In this document: positions 8,781 to 17,738 of the stretch, one piece after another
How positions within the stretch are numbered: the first letter of the stretch is position 1
How the letters are laid out: the number at the start of each line of letters is the position of its first letter
NCBI RefSeq assembly: GCF_015163075.1
Contig: NZ_JADDXU010000006.1
Coordinates: 1-64,000, forward strand
DNA: 64,000 nt
From: Streptomyces justiciae
GTDB taxonomy: Bacteria; Actinomycetota; Actinomycetes; Streptomycetales; Streptomycetaceae
Reading direction: 5' to 3'
Notes under the pieces: model-generated
Told to the model about the DNA's origin: nothing
Databases searched by the model: none
Seen by the model: the letters and a program-made list of their open reading frames with translations, nothing else
Translations under genes and position numbers: made by a program

Positions 8781-8800
8781 GCATGCCTGCTTCGGCATGC
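8781..8800 (+). promoter_or_regulatory. Hairpin ahead of the Shine-Dalgarno of the SAM-IV-controlled gene
   Basis: GCATGCC-TGCTTC-GGCATGC forms a 7-bp stem just upstream of the GGGAG site at about 8809-8813 and the ATG at 8820. It is a candidate part of the riboswitch expression platform. A second imperfect stem lies at about 8674-8709 (CCTCTCGAA with TTCGAGGG). Confidence 0.5.
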
Positions 8801-8819
8801 CTTCTCACGGGAGTTCCCC

Positions 8820-10181
8820 ATGTCTGTCTCCACCGCTGCCGCCGCCCGGACCATTTGTGCCCCTCTTCCGGTTCTGGGCAGGGATGTCACCGTCCCGCTC
8901 GTCACCGGTGGCGAGGTCACCTACGCCGCCCTCGACTACGCCGCCAGCGCGCCGGCCCTCCAGCGGGTGTGGGACGACGTGGCGGCGTACGCGCCCTACT
9001 ACGGCAGCGTCCACCGCGGTGCCGGGTACCTTTCGCAGCTGTCGACCGACCTGTTCGAGAACGCCCGGAAGACCGTCGCCGAGTTCCTGGGCTGCCGCGA
9101 GGGCGACCAGGTCGTCTTCACCCGGTCCACCACCGACTCCCTCAACCTGCTCGCCGCCGCGCTGCCCGCCGACTGCCAGGTCTTCGTCTTCGAGACCGAG
9201 CACCACGCCTCGCTGCTGCCCTGGCGCGACGCCCGCGTCACCTACCTCGACGCGCCCCGCACCCACCAGCAGGCCGTGGCGACCCTGGAGAAGGCCCTCG
9301 CCGACCGCGACCCATACGGCCCGGCCCTGGTCTGCGTCACCGGCGCCTCCAACGTCACCGGCGAGCTGTGGCCGGTGCGCGAGCTGGCCGCCGCCGCCCA
9401 TGCGCACGGCGCCCGGATCGTCCTCGACGCCGCCCAGCTCGCCCCGCACCACGCGGTGTCCGTCGCCGACCTCGACGTCGACTGGGTCGCTTTCTCCGGG
9501 CACAAGCTGTACGCCCCCTTCGGCTCCGGCGTCCTCGCCGGCCGCGCCGACTGGCTGACGGCCGCCGAGCCCTACCTCGCGGGCGGCGGCGCCAGCCGCA
9601 AGGTCACCCGGCGCGAGGACGGCGGCGTGGACGTGGAGTGGCACGAGAGCGCGGCCCGCCACGAGGCCGGCTCCCCGAACGTCATCGGCGCCTACTCCAT
9701 CGCCTCGGCCTGCAAGGCGCTGACCGAGGTCGGGTTCGAGAACCTGGTCGCCCGCGAGCAGTACCTGATCGAGAAGGTCAAGGGCGGCCTCGCCGACGTT
9801 CCCGAGGTCCGCATCCTCTCCCTCTTCGGCGACGACGCCCCCCGCGTCGGCGTGATCTCCTTCGTCGTCGAGGGCTGGAACAGCTCCCACTTCGCCGCCG
9901 CCCTCTCCGCCGAGTACGGCATCGGCGTCCGCGACGGCCTCTTCTGCGCCCACCCCCTCGTCCGCACCCTGCTCGGCAGCGACCCGCAGACCCAGGGCGA
10001 GTGCGGCGCCCCCGAGGCCGCGCCCGGCGAGAAGTCCCTCAACGCCATCCGCGTCAGCTTCGGCGCGGGCACGCCGGACGAGCACGTGGAGCGGTTCGTG
10101 ACCGCCGTGCGCGAGTTGGTGAGCGACGGTGCGAAGTGGCGGTACCGGACGGAGGACGGGCGCTGCGTCCCGGCCGTCTGA
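8820..10181 (+). CDS. Class V aminotransferase / cysteine desulfurase-like PLP enzyme
   Basis: PLP enzyme of the NifS/SufS/Csd fold, 453 aa, probably acting on a sulfur amino acid. The Schiff-base lysine is Lys229 in FSGHKLYAPFG. The SVHRGAGYLS, FTRSTTDSLN, ETEHHASLLPW and VTGASNVTGE blocks match the SufS-like class V family. The catalytic Cys typical of desulfurases may be the one in FCAHPL near the C-terminus; activity is not provable here. Control by the SAM-IV riboswitch supports a sulfur-metabolism role. The strong GGGAG site fixes the ATG. Confidence 0.85.
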   Translation: MSVSTAAAARTICAPLPVLGRDVTVPLVTGGEVTYAALDYAASAPALQRVWDDVAAYAPYYGSVHRGAGYLSQLSTDLFENARKTVAEFLGCREGDQVVFTRSTTDSLNLLAAALPADCQVFVFETEHHASLLPWRDARVTYLDAPRTHQQAVATLEKALADRDPYGPALVCVTGASNVTGELWPVRELAAAAHAHGARIVLDAAQLAPHHAVSVADLDVDWVAFSGHKLYAPFGSGVLAGRADWLTAAEPYLAGGGASRKVTRREDGGVDVEWHESAARHEAGSPNVIGAYSIASACKALTEVGFENLVAREQYLIEKVKGGLADVPEVRILSLFGDDAPRVGVISFVVEGWNSSHFAAALSAEYGIGVRDGLFCAHPLVRTLLGSDPQTQGECGAPEAAPGEKSLNAIRVSFGAGTPDEHVERFVTAVRELVSDGAKWRYRTEDGRCVPAV

Positions 10182-10247
10182 CCGTCTGACCGGCGGTTGC
10201 CGATACGCTCCCCTACGCGTTCGTACGACACACAGGGGGAGCGGGAA

Positions 10248-12395
10248 GTGCAGGCGCTGCGCACGACGGATCCGCGCAGGGTCGGCCCGTACGAGGTACG
10301 GGGCCGGCTCGGCTCGGGCGGCATGGGCGAGGTCTACCTCGCCGAGTCACGGACCGGACTGCGGCTGGCGGTGAAGGTCGTACGGGCCGAGTACGCCCAG
10401 GACCGCACCTTCCGTGCCCGGTTCCGGCAGGAGGTGCGGGCGGCGCAGACCGTCGGCGGGGCGGGCACATACACCGCACGCGTGGTGGACGCCGACCCCG
10501 AGGGCGAACACCCGTGGATGGCGACGGAGTTCGTGGAGGGGCCGAACCTGCGGGACGCGGTCCTGGACGGCGGACCGCTGCCCGAGCCCGCGGTACGGGT
10601 GCTGGTGGCCGCGCTCGGGGAGGCGCTGGGCGCGATCCACGCCCGTGGCATGGTCCACCGGGACCTGAAGCCCTCCAACATCCTTCTCGCGCCGGACGGG
10701 CCACGGGTCATCGACTTCGGGATCGTACGGGCCCTGGAGGCGACGGCGATGACCCGCACCGGCGCGATCGTCGGCTCGGTCGGCTATGTCTCGCCCGAGC
10801 AGATCCGCAACGGCGGCAAGGTCGGACCGCCGAGCGACGTCTTCTCCCTGGGGGCCGTCCTCGCCTACGCGGCGAGCGGGCGCGAACCCTTCGGCGAGGG
10901 CCAGGACTCGGTGATCCTGCTGCGCATCCTGACCCGGGACTTCGACCTGACGGGCGTACCGGAGGAACTGCTGCCGCTGGTGGAGGCGTGCCTGCGGGAG
11001 GAGCCGGGGCAGCGGCCGATGCCGAAGGACGTCGTCGAGGCCGTCGGGGGTTCCCCGCGCGGCGGCCTGCGCCCGGGCTGGTACACCGCTGCGGGGCCGC
11101 AGCCCGAGGCTTCTCAGGGGGACGAACTCTGGCTTCCGGAGCGGGAGTCGGGGGAGCGGGAGAGCCGCGTCGAGTATGTGACGCCGGTGGCGGAGACGCC
11201 GGTGCCCGAGGTGCTGACACCTCCGGTACGGCCGTCGCGGCGCGGGCTGCTGCGCCTCGCCGTGGGCGGGGCCGTGGTCGCCGGTGCCGGGGGAGTGGGC
11301 GGCTGGTGGTGGCTCGGGCGGTCGGAGACCGGTGGCGATGGCGGGGCGAAGAACGGGAGCGCGAAGACTCCGGGGTTCGTCGCGCGGAAGGCGGCCGTGA
11401 GCTGGACGTACGAGGACGGTGGCGCGCCGAACGTGGACGGTGGTCCCTGCGGGGTGCTCTCCGCGGACGGCCGGACGCTGTACTTCGTCGGGGCCGACGG
11501 GACTCTGACGGCCCTGGGCAGCGACGGCGAGAAGCGCTGGGAGGTGTCCCTCTTCGAGGGGGAGTCCTTCGTCACCAGGCCGGTCGTCACTGCTGCCGGG
11601 ATCTTCGTCGCCGTGGTCAGCGACACCGAGACCGAACCGGGCCGGCTCGTCGCGGTGAGCGCCGAGGGCCAGGAGATGTGGAAGCGGGATCTGCCCAGCC
11701 CGTACTTCCGTCAGCCCGCGGTGTTCGGTGACACCGTCGTCGTCGGCTCGGCCGTGCGCACGAGCGACGGACCGGGTGTCGTGCAGGCGTACGACAGTCG
11801 CGGCAAGGTGCGCTGGTACGCGTCGCTGGACGGTGCGCCGTACGAAGAGCTCGTCGTGGCCGGTGACGTCCTCTACGTGCCCTGCTACGACAACCACCTC
11901 TACGGGATCCGCGAGGGCGGCGCCACGCCGTTCGACGCCCCGCTGGACGGTGATGTCAGCCGCCCCGCGGCCGGCGGGAAGACCGTGGTCGTGAGCACCG
12001 GGAACCAGGCCAACGACCTGTTCGGGCTGGACCTCGCGGGCCGGGAGAAGTGGACGAAGCCGGGCCTCGCCGGTTCCTACGTCCCGGCGAAGACGGCCTC
12101 CTTCGCCTTCCTGGGCGTGACCAACGCGAACGCGACGCTCAACGCGATCACGGAGGACGGGGACGTGGTCTGGACGTACGGCGGGAACGGGGCCCTCTCG
12201 GACCCGGTGCTGGTGGACTCCACGGTCTACGTGCGCAGCGACACCGAGGTCCACGCCCTCGACCTTCAGGGCAATCGGCTCTGGAAGACGGACGTGGGCC
12301 CCGACCCGGGCGTCCTGCTGACGCCCGTCGTCCACGGCCGCCGCGTCTACGCCGGCACGAACAAGGGCGTCGCCGCCCTGGACGTCAGCGGTTAG
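10248..12395 (+). CDS. Membrane Ser/Thr protein kinase with C-terminal PQQ-like beta-propeller
   Basis: Hanks-type kinase of 715 aa. Residues ~12-270 are the kinase domain: GSGGMG (22-27), Lys43, HRDLKPSN (137-144) and DFG (156-158). A linker leads to one membrane segment (RRGLLRLAVGGAVVAGAGG), followed by an extracellular propeller of PQQ/pyrrolo-quinoline-like blades (repeats such as GTLTALGSDGEKRWE and GTNKGVAALD). The propeller may sense a ligand or wall component. The GTG at 10248 is chosen for its GGGGGAGCGG site. The stop overlaps the convergent RAM-domain gene by 4 nt. Confidence 0.88.
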   Translation: MQALRTTDPRRVGPYEVRGRLGSGGMGEVYLAESRTGLRLAVKVVRAEYAQDRTFRARFRQEVRAAQTVGGAGTYTARVVDADPEGEHPWMATEFVEGPNLRDAVLDGGPLPEPAVRVLVAALGEALGAIHARGMVHRDLKPSNILLAPDGPRVIDFGIVRALEATAMTRTGAIVGSVGYVSPEQIRNGGKVGPPSDVFSLGAVLAYAASGREPFGEGQDSVILLRILTRDFDLTGVPEELLPLVEACLREEPGQRPMPKDVVEAVGGSPRGGLRPGWYTAAGPQPEASQGDELWLPERESGERESRVEYVTPVAETPVPEVLTPPVRPSRRGLLRLAVGGAVVAGAGGVGGWWWLGRSETGGDGGAKNGSAKTPGFVARKAAVSWTYEDGGAPNVDGGPCGVLSADGRTLYFVGADGTLTALGSDGEKRWEVSLFEGESFVTRPVVTAAGIFVAVVSDTETEPGRLVAVSAEGQEMWKRDLPSPYFRQPAVFGDTVVVGSAVRTSDGPGVVQAYDSRGKVRWYASLDGAPYEELVVAGDVLYVPCYDNHLYGIREGGATPFDAPLDGDVSRPAAGGKTVVVSTGNQANDLFGLDLAGREKWTKPGLAGSYVPAKTASFAFLGVTNANATLNAITEDGDVVWTYGGNGALSDPVLVDSTVYVRSDTEVHALDLQGNRLWKTDVGPDPGVLLTPVVHGRRVYAGTNKGVAALDVSG

Positions 12396-12673
12396 TTGTC
12401 CAGGCCGATCGCGAACGCCGCCTCCAGGTCGTGCTGGGAGTACGTGCGGAACGCGACGTGGGTGTCCGTGGCCTCCACGCCCGGGATCTTGCTGATGCTG
12501 CCGGGGATGACCTCGGCGAGGTCCTCGTGCTGCCGGACGCGGACCATGGCGATCAGGTCGTAGGTGCCGGTGACGGAGAAGACCTCGCTCACGGAGTCCA
12601 GCGCCGCGATCGACTCGGCGATCTCGGGGATCCGGTCCACGCTGGTCTTGATGAGGACGATCGCGGTGATCAC
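12392..12673 (-). CDS. Lrp/AsnC-type ligand-binding (RAM) domain protein without HTH
   Basis: A 93-aa protein consisting only of the alpha/beta RAM domain that binds amino acids in Lrp/AsnC regulators (IVLIKTSVDRIPEIA..., TGTYDLIAMVR). It has no DNA-binding helix-turn-helix, so it may oligomerise with full-length Lrp proteins or act as a metabolite sensor. The GTG start overlaps the rhomboid stop (GTGA), indicating coupled translation. The product is short but typical of stand-alone SARP/RAM proteins in Actinobacteria. Confidence 0.85.
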   Translation of the reverse strand: MITAIVLIKTSVDRIPEIAESIAALDSVSEVFSVTGTYDLIAMVRVRQHEDLAEVIPGSISKIPGVEATDTHVAFRTYSQHDLEAAFAIGLDN

Positions 12674-13410
12674 GGCTGGTTCTCTCCCTCGGGGGCCGGA
12701 GCTGGGGCGGGCTTCACTCTAGTCGCAGGGGGGAATCGCACCCACGCGAAGGCGAAGCCCAGGCCGAAGCCCACCAGGTGGGCCAGATACGCCACCCCGG
12801 GGCCGTTCGGCGCCCGGCCCGCCGCCAGCCATTGGAGGGCCGCCCAGAAGGGCAGCACCACCCAGGCCGGGAAGCGCAACGGGAGGAAGAAGAGGAACGG
12901 CAGCAGGCTTGTCACCCGGGCGCCGGGGAACAGGTAGAGAAACGCTCCGAGGACGGCTGAGATCGCCCCGGAGGCGCCCACCAGCGACTGGTCGGAGTCG
13001 GAGTTCGCCGCCGCGTAGCCCAGCAGCGCCAGATAGCCGCAGCCGACGTAGAACAGCGTGAACTGGACGCGGCCCATCCGTTCCTCGGTCAGCACTCCGA
13101 AGACATAGAGGAAGAGCATGTTGCCGAGGAGGTGGACCCAGCTGCCGTGCACGAAGAGGGCCGTCGCGGGGGTCAGGGTGGCGCGGGCCGAGCCTTCGAA
13201 CAGTTCTGCTGGGACCACACCCCAGCGGTGGAAATAGGCCCGCTGCGCGGCCAGCAGCTCGTCGCCGGTGCCGTAGGCCGGATTGAGGCCCGCCGCCGGG
13301 CCGATCAGGAACAGCAGACAGCACAGGGCGATCAGGCCGTAGGTGACCGGTGCCGACCCCCACAACGCCCTGCTCGCGCCACCGACCGTCACCCTCCAGT
13401 TGCTGATCAT
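12670..13410 (-). CDS. Rhomboid family intramembrane serine protease
   Basis: Polytopic protein of about 246 aa. The rhomboid motifs are present: HLLGNMLFLYVFG, the nucleophile in GASGAISAVLG, and the distal histidine in YLAHLVGFGLGF. At least six hydrophobic helices are visible. It would cleave transmembrane substrates. The start is uncertain: the ATG at 13410 (ISNWRVTVGG) is preferred over an in-frame start at 13440; neither has a clear Shine-Dalgarno. It is co-transcribed with the RAM-domain gene. Confidence 0.9.
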   Translation of the reverse strand: MISNWRVTVGGASRALWGSAPVTYGLIALCCLLFLIGPAAGLNPAYGTGDELLAAQRAYFHRWGVVPAELFEGSARATLTPATALFVHGSWVHLLGNMLFLYVFGVLTEERMGRVQFTLFYVGCGYLALLGYAAANSDSDQSLVGASGAISAVLGAFLYLFPGARVTSLLPFLFFLPLRFPAWVVLPFWAALQWLAAGRAPNGPGVAYLAHLVGFGLGFAFAWVRFPPATRVKPAPAPAPEGENQP

Positions 13411-13584
13411 GAACACAGAGCATGACGTAACGGGACGCAACCGAACAGACCGCCTCGCCGCCGGGTGGGCGACGTGGACGGCCGAGCGACGAGTACCCGC
13501 CAGGCCGTAGGGTTACGAGCCACACGCACCGGGTCCGGTGTGTCGCGGACAATAGAAGACCTAGCAGGAAAGAGCACAGGCACG

Positions 13585-13824
13585 ATGACGGTTCCCCTGC
13601 CGACCGCCTCGACGCGGTGGCGCTGCACCCTCTGCGGCAACCTCACGCGGTTCGACGTGACCCGCTCGTCGAAGGTCGTCGAGTACGTCCACCTCGACCT
13701 GGCCGGTGAGCCGAAGGTCGAGGAGCGCGAGGTGGTCAGTGAGACCATCGAGTCGGTGCGCTGCCGCTGGTGCAACGCCGTGGATCAGGTGGAACTCGTG
13801 GACAGGCCGGGCGCCGGCTCCTGA
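13585..13824 (+). CDS. Small zinc-ribbon protein
   Basis: A 79-aa protein with two paired cysteine knuckles, CTLCGN near the N-terminus and CRWCNA in the second half, expected to bind one Zn(II). The spacer is charged and beta-prone. The ATG at 13585 is preceded by AGGAAAGAG. Its function is unknown. It lies 38 nt ahead of the NYN-domain gene and may be co-expressed; it could act on nucleic acid or as a ribosome-associated factor. Confidence 0.8.
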   Translation: MTVPLPTASTRWRCTLCGNLTRFDVTRSSKVVEYVHLDLAGEPKVEEREVVSETIESVRCRWCNAVDQVELVDRPGAGS

Positions 13825-13861
13825 GGGAGCGGCCCCCGCACACAGGTTGGGGTGTTGACGG

Positions 13862-15205
13862 ATGGTGGAGTCACAAGGCGGGGGGCCGGGCGACGGCGCC
13901 GCTGAGGTGCTCGACCGTCCGCTGCCCGACGGGGTGCGCCGCCGTGTCGTACAGATCGTGTCCGACGGCTTCGGCGGGCTGACCGTCGGCGAACTGCCCG
14001 CGCAGCTCAGACAGTACGCGCGGTTCGCGCCGAACCGGCGGGCCAAGTTCGCCGGCAACGCGATGGCGGCGGCGCTGGAGACCGATCCGCTGTTCCGGCA
14101 GCGGATCGGCGAGAAGTTCAGAGAGGCCCAGCCGGAGCTGTCCGGCGCTCTCGACTCCGGCTCGCCGCCCCCGGCCGCGGATCCGCTCGACGTGGCGGCC
14201 GCGGCCTATGTTCTGCGTCCCACGGGCTGGGTGAAGCTCGTGACGGCCGCCGGCGAGGAGGCCCTGCGGGCCGACGCCGAGCGCGCCGACGAGGAGAGCC
14301 GCATCGAGCTGGAGCGGCTGCGCGAGGAGCTGGCGGCCGCCAGGGACCACACCCGCGCCGAGACCGAGCGGCTGCGCACCGAGCTGGACGCGGCCAAGAA
14401 GGAAGCCGAATCGCTTCACCGCAAGCTGCGCGCCGCCCTCAGTGACGTCAAGCGCGGTGAGGCGGCGCTGCGCAAGCTGCAGGGCGAGATGGACACCGTG
14501 CGCGCCGAGGGGCAGACGCAGGTGTCCGCCGCCGAGGTCGAGACGCGGCGGCTCAAGGCCCGGCTGGGCGAGGCGGAGGCCGCGCTGGAGGCGACGCGCA
14601 AGGCGGCGCGGGAGGGGCGCAGCGTCGAGGACATGCGCGTCCGGCTGCTGCTGGACACCGTGCTCGACGCGGCTCAAGGGCTGCGCCGGGAGCTGGCGTT
14701 GCCGCCCGTGTCCGTACGGCCCGCGGAGACCGTCGACGCGGTCGAACCGGGACGAATGACCCCGAAGGACATCGCCGCGCGGGCCCTGTCCGAGCATGAT
14801 CCGGCCATTCTGGACCAGCTACTCGCCCTGCCCCAGGCCCACTTGGTGGTCGACGGCTACAACGTCACCAAGACCGGCTATCCCCAGATGCCGCTGGAGA
14901 AGCAGCGGCTGCGACTGCTCGGTCAGCTCTCGCAGCTCGCGGCGCAGACCGGGGCGGAGGTCACCTGTGTCTTCGACGGCGCCGAACTGGCCGCGCCGGT
15001 GCTGCTGGCGCCGCCGCGCGGGGTGCGGGTGCTGTTCTCCAAGCCGGGTGTCACGGCCGACGAGCTGATCCGCCAGCTGGTGCGCGCCGAGCCGCCGGGC
15101 CGGCCCGTCATCGTCGCGTCCACCGACCGCGAGGTCGCCGACGGGGTGGCCAAGGCGGGGGCCAGGCCTGTCGCTTCGGCGATGCTTTTGAAGCGCCTGT
15201 CCTAA
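13862..15205 (+). CDS. NYN-domain (PIN-like RNase fold) protein with coiled coil
   Basis: A 447-aa protein. About residues 1-130 form a helical N-terminal domain. About 135-260 is a long coiled coil rich in Glu/Arg/Ala heptads. About 330-447 is a YacP-like NYN domain with the acidic residues of PIN-fold nucleases (LVVDGYNV, CVFDGAEL, ASTDREVADGV). A role in RNA processing or turnover is likely by family, but no substrate is evident. ATG at 13862 (a GTG at 13865 is possible). Confidence 0.88.
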   Translation: MVESQGGGPGDGAAEVLDRPLPDGVRRRVVQIVSDGFGGLTVGELPAQLRQYARFAPNRRAKFAGNAMAAALETDPLFRQRIGEKFREAQPELSGALDSGSPPPAADPLDVAAAAYVLRPTGWVKLVTAAGEEALRADAERADEESRIELERLREELAAARDHTRAETERLRTELDAAKKEAESLHRKLRAALSDVKRGEAALRKLQGEMDTVRAEGQTQVSAAEVETRRLKARLGEAEAALEATRKAAREGRSVEDMRVRLLLDTVLDAAQGLRRELALPPVSVRPAETVDAVEPGRMTPKDIAARALSEHDPAILDQLLALPQAHLVVDGYNVTKTGYPQMPLEKQRLRLLGQLSQLAAQTGAEVTCVFDGAELAAPVLLAPPRGVRVLFSKPGVTADELIRQLVRAEPPGRPVIVASTDREVADGVAKAGARPVASAMLLKRLS

Positions 15206-15333
15206 ACATCGAACTTGTGGGCTCATTGCCCGAATTGGCGGGATCGTCACGCAACGTAGTGTCAATCGAGCATTACCGCACGTGAGTTGTGTGTAAAGAA
15301 TGCAGTCCGTGACCGATTTTTTCGCGTGAGGAT

Positions 15334-15363
15334 TTGAACTGATCACAAGAAGGTCACTAGGGT
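15334..15363 (+). promoter_or_regulatory. Probable vegetative-sigma promoter for the first NlpC/P60 gene
   Basis: TTGAAC (15334-15339) and TAGGGT (15358-15363) are separated by 18 nt, a good match to the Streptomyces HrdB-type consensus. It lies 52 nt upstream of the GTG start. Confidence 0.6.
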
Positions 15364-15415
15364 CTGGGCTCGAACCTCCGAACGGGTGATCACTCACAAG
15401 AAGGAGCTCACCTCC

Positions 15416-16450
15416 GTGGCGTCCCACCGTCGACCCAAGCAGCCGAGCCGCACACGCGTGACCGTGCTGACCACCGCTGCTGCCGCCGCCGTCGCGCTGA
15501 GCGCCAACGCCGCCAACGCGGCGCCGAGCGAGAAGCCCAGCAAGGACGAGGTCAAGTCCAAGGTCGACAAGCTCTACGAGGAGGCCGAGCAGGCCACCGA
15601 GAAGCTCAACGGCGCCAAGGAGAAGCAGGAGAAGCTCCAGAAGGAGATCTCCGCCATCCAGGACACCGTGGCCCGCGGCCAGGAGGAGCTCAACGGGCTC
15701 CGCGACTCCATGGGTCTCGCGGCCGCCGCCCAGTACCGCACCGGCTCCATAGACTCCTCCCTCCAGCTCTTCCTGTCGTCCAACCCGGACGACTACCTGG
15801 ACAAGGCCTCCACGGCCGACCAGTTGAGCGCCCAGCAGGTCGAGGCGCTGAAGAAGATCCAGGAGAAGCAGCGCGAGCTCGCGCAGGAGCGCTCCGAGGC
15901 CTCCGAGAAGCTCAAGGACCTCTCTTCCACCCGGACCGAACTGGCCAAGAAGAAGAAGGAAGTCCAGGGCAAGCTCGCCGAGGCGCAGAAGCTGCTCAAC
16001 ACGCTGACGGCCGCCGAGAAGGCCGCCCTCGCCGCCGAGGACGAGCGCGCCAGCCGCTCCGCCAGCGAGCGCGTGGACCTCGGTGACGCCCCCGCCGCCT
16101 CCAACTTCGCCGCCGCCGCCTTCTCGGCGGCCCAGAGCCAGCTCGGCAAGCCGTACGTCTACGGCGCCACGGGCACCGCCTCCTACGACTGCTCGGGCCT
16201 CACCTCCTGGGCCTACGCCCAGGCCGGCGTCTCCATCCCGCGCACCTCGCAGGCGCAGGCGAACGCCGGTACGCGCATCTACTCGCAGAGCCAGCTCAAG
16301 GTCGGCGACCTCGTCATCTTCTACGGCGACCTGCACCACGTCGGCCTCTACGCCGGCAACGGCCAGGTGATCCACGCCCCGCGCACCGGCACGGTCGTGC
16401 GCTACGAGTCGATCGGCAACATGCCGTTCCAGTTCGGCGTCCGCATCTGA
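15416..16450 (+). CDS. Secreted NlpC/P60 peptidoglycan endopeptidase (first of tandem pair)
   Basis: Secreted D,L-endopeptidase, 344 aa. A signal peptide covers about residues 1-35. A long alpha-helical coiled coil follows (about 40-220; residues rich in Lys/Glu), like the regulatory helices of RipA/CwlO-type hydrolases. The C-terminal NlpC/P60 domain has Cys in YDCSGLTSWAY, and histidines in HHVGLYAGNG and VIHAPRTG. The GTG at 15416 is chosen because of AAGGAGCTC 10 nt upstream. It is paralogous to the next gene; a terminator follows. Confidence 0.93.
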   Translation: MASHRRPKQPSRTRVTVLTTAAAAAVALSANAANAAPSEKPSKDEVKSKVDKLYEEAEQATEKLNGAKEKQEKLQKEISAIQDTVARGQEELNGLRDSMGLAAAAQYRTGSIDSSLQLFLSSNPDDYLDKASTADQLSAQQVEALKKIQEKQRELAQERSEASEKLKDLSSTRTELAKKKKEVQGKLAEAQKLLNTLTAAEKAALAAEDERASRSASERVDLGDAPAASNFAAAAFSAAQSQLGKPYVYGATGTASYDCSGLTSWAYAQAGVSIPRTSQAQANAGTRIYSQSQLKVGDLVIFYGDLHHVGLYAGNGQVIHAPRTGTVVRYESIGNMPFQFGVRI

Positions 16451-16542
16451 GCACCCCGGGGATCACTCCGAGGATCACCCTCAAGATCACGACACCCTGC
16501 CGCCCGTTCGGGCGAATCCTGGCGACGTGAACTGACCCCGTG

Positions 16543-16572
16543 CCCCGCCACTGACCTGCGTCGGTGGCGGGG
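16543..16572 (+). terminator. Hairpin terminator between the NlpC/P60 genes
   Basis: CCCCGCCACTGAC and GTCGGTGGCGGGG form a 13-bp stem, including one G-T pair, around a CTGC loop. Confidence 0.75.
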
Positions 16573-16672
16573 TGTCACGTTGTGTGGCCGTGGAGGTCTT
16601 TGGAAGCGCCCTTGTCGCGGGGCTACTGTCTGCCGCGTTTCCTGTCCGCCAGCGGAAGGGGTGCGGCTTCTC

Positions 16673-17692
16673 GTGGGGTCCCATCGCCGCCTTGCATCGA
16701 CATCGTCCGGGTTCGACCGGGGCGCCAGCGCCGCGCTCTGCGTCCTGTCGGCCACCGCCGCGGCCCTCGGGGCCGTACCGGCCACGGCCGCCCCGCACGA
16801 CGACACCCGTGCCGAGGTGGACCGCCTCTACGAGGAGGCCGAGAAGGCGACCGAGGCCTACAACAAGGCCGACGAACGCGCCGACGCGCTGAAGAAGCAG
16901 GTCGGTACCGCGCAGGACCGGATCGCCCGGCAGCAGGACCGCATCAACTCCATGCGGGAGACGCTCGGTTCGCTGGCCGGCGCCCAGTACCGCTCCGGCG
17001 GTCTCGACCCGTCCCTCGCCCTGCTGTTCTCCGACGACCCGGACGACTACCTCGACAAGGCCGCCGCCCTCGACCGGATCACCGCCCATCAGGCCGGTGA
17101 GCTCAAGGACCTCCAGTCGGCGATGCGTGAACTCGCCCAGGAGCGTGCGGAGGCGGCCGGTCAGCTGGCCGAGCTGGAGAAGAGCCGCAAGGCCGTCGCG
17201 AGCCACAAGAAGACGGTGGAGAAGAAGCTCGCCCAGGCGCGCCGGCTGCTCAACTCCCTGCCGTCCGAGGAGCGCGCCGCCTACGACCGGGCCTCCCGCT
17301 CCGGCCGCGACGAGATGCCCGACCTCAGCGGTGCGCTGCCGCCCAACGCCCGGGCCGCCGCCGCGGTCGCCGCGGCCCGCGCCGCGGTCGGCAAGCCGTA
17401 CGTGTGGGGCGCGACCGGCCCCTCCGGCTTCGACTGCTCGGGCCTGATGGTGTGGTCGTACCGGCATGCCGGCGTCTCCCTGCCCCGCACCTCGCAGGGC
17501 CAGCGCTACGCGGGGCGGCAGGTCCCGCTCTCCCAGGCGCAGCCCGGCGACCTGGTCACCTACCGGGGCGACGCGAGCCATGTCGGCATGTACGTCGGCA
17601 ACGGCCAGGTGATCCACGCGCCCTACCCCGGCGCCCCCGTCCGCTACGACCCGGTGGGCATGATGCCGGGCGCGACGGTCACCCGGGTCTGA
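16673..17692 (+). CDS. Secreted NlpC/P60 peptidoglycan endopeptidase (second of tandem pair)
   Basis: Paralogue of the preceding gene, 339 aa. The GTG at 16673 is chosen because the N-terminus (VGSHRR) mirrors the first copy's VASHRR and GGAAGGGG lies upstream. Domain order is signal peptide, coiled coil (LYEEAEKATEAYNKADE onward), then NlpC/P60 with FDCSGLMVWSYRHAG, SHVGMYVGNGQ and VIHAPYPG. The two copies share the same architecture but are separated by a terminator, so they are probably regulated independently. Confidence 0.92.
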   Translation: MGSHRRLASTSSGFDRGASAALCVLSATAAALGAVPATAAPHDDTRAEVDRLYEEAEKATEAYNKADERADALKKQVGTAQDRIARQQDRINSMRETLGSLAGAQYRSGGLDPSLALLFSDDPDDYLDKAAALDRITAHQAGELKDLQSAMRELAQERAEAAGQLAELEKSRKAVASHKKTVEKKLAQARRLLNSLPSEERAAYDRASRSGRDEMPDLSGALPPNARAAAAVAAARAAVGKPYVWGATGPSGFDCSGLMVWSYRHAGVSLPRTSQGQRYAGRQVPLSQAQPGDLVTYRGDASHVGMYVGNGQVIHAPYPGAPVRYDPVGMMPGATVTRV

Positions 17693-17738
17693 CCCAGGCC
17701 CTCTGACTCTGGCGGCCGTCCCGCCGTACGATCGTGAA

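Noticed and set aside
15206..15415. c-di-AMP (ydaO-type) riboswitch ahead of the NlpC/P60 gene
   Set aside because: Such elements precede some Streptomyces wall hydrolases, but I could not see the conserved ydaO core here; only a promoter is supported.
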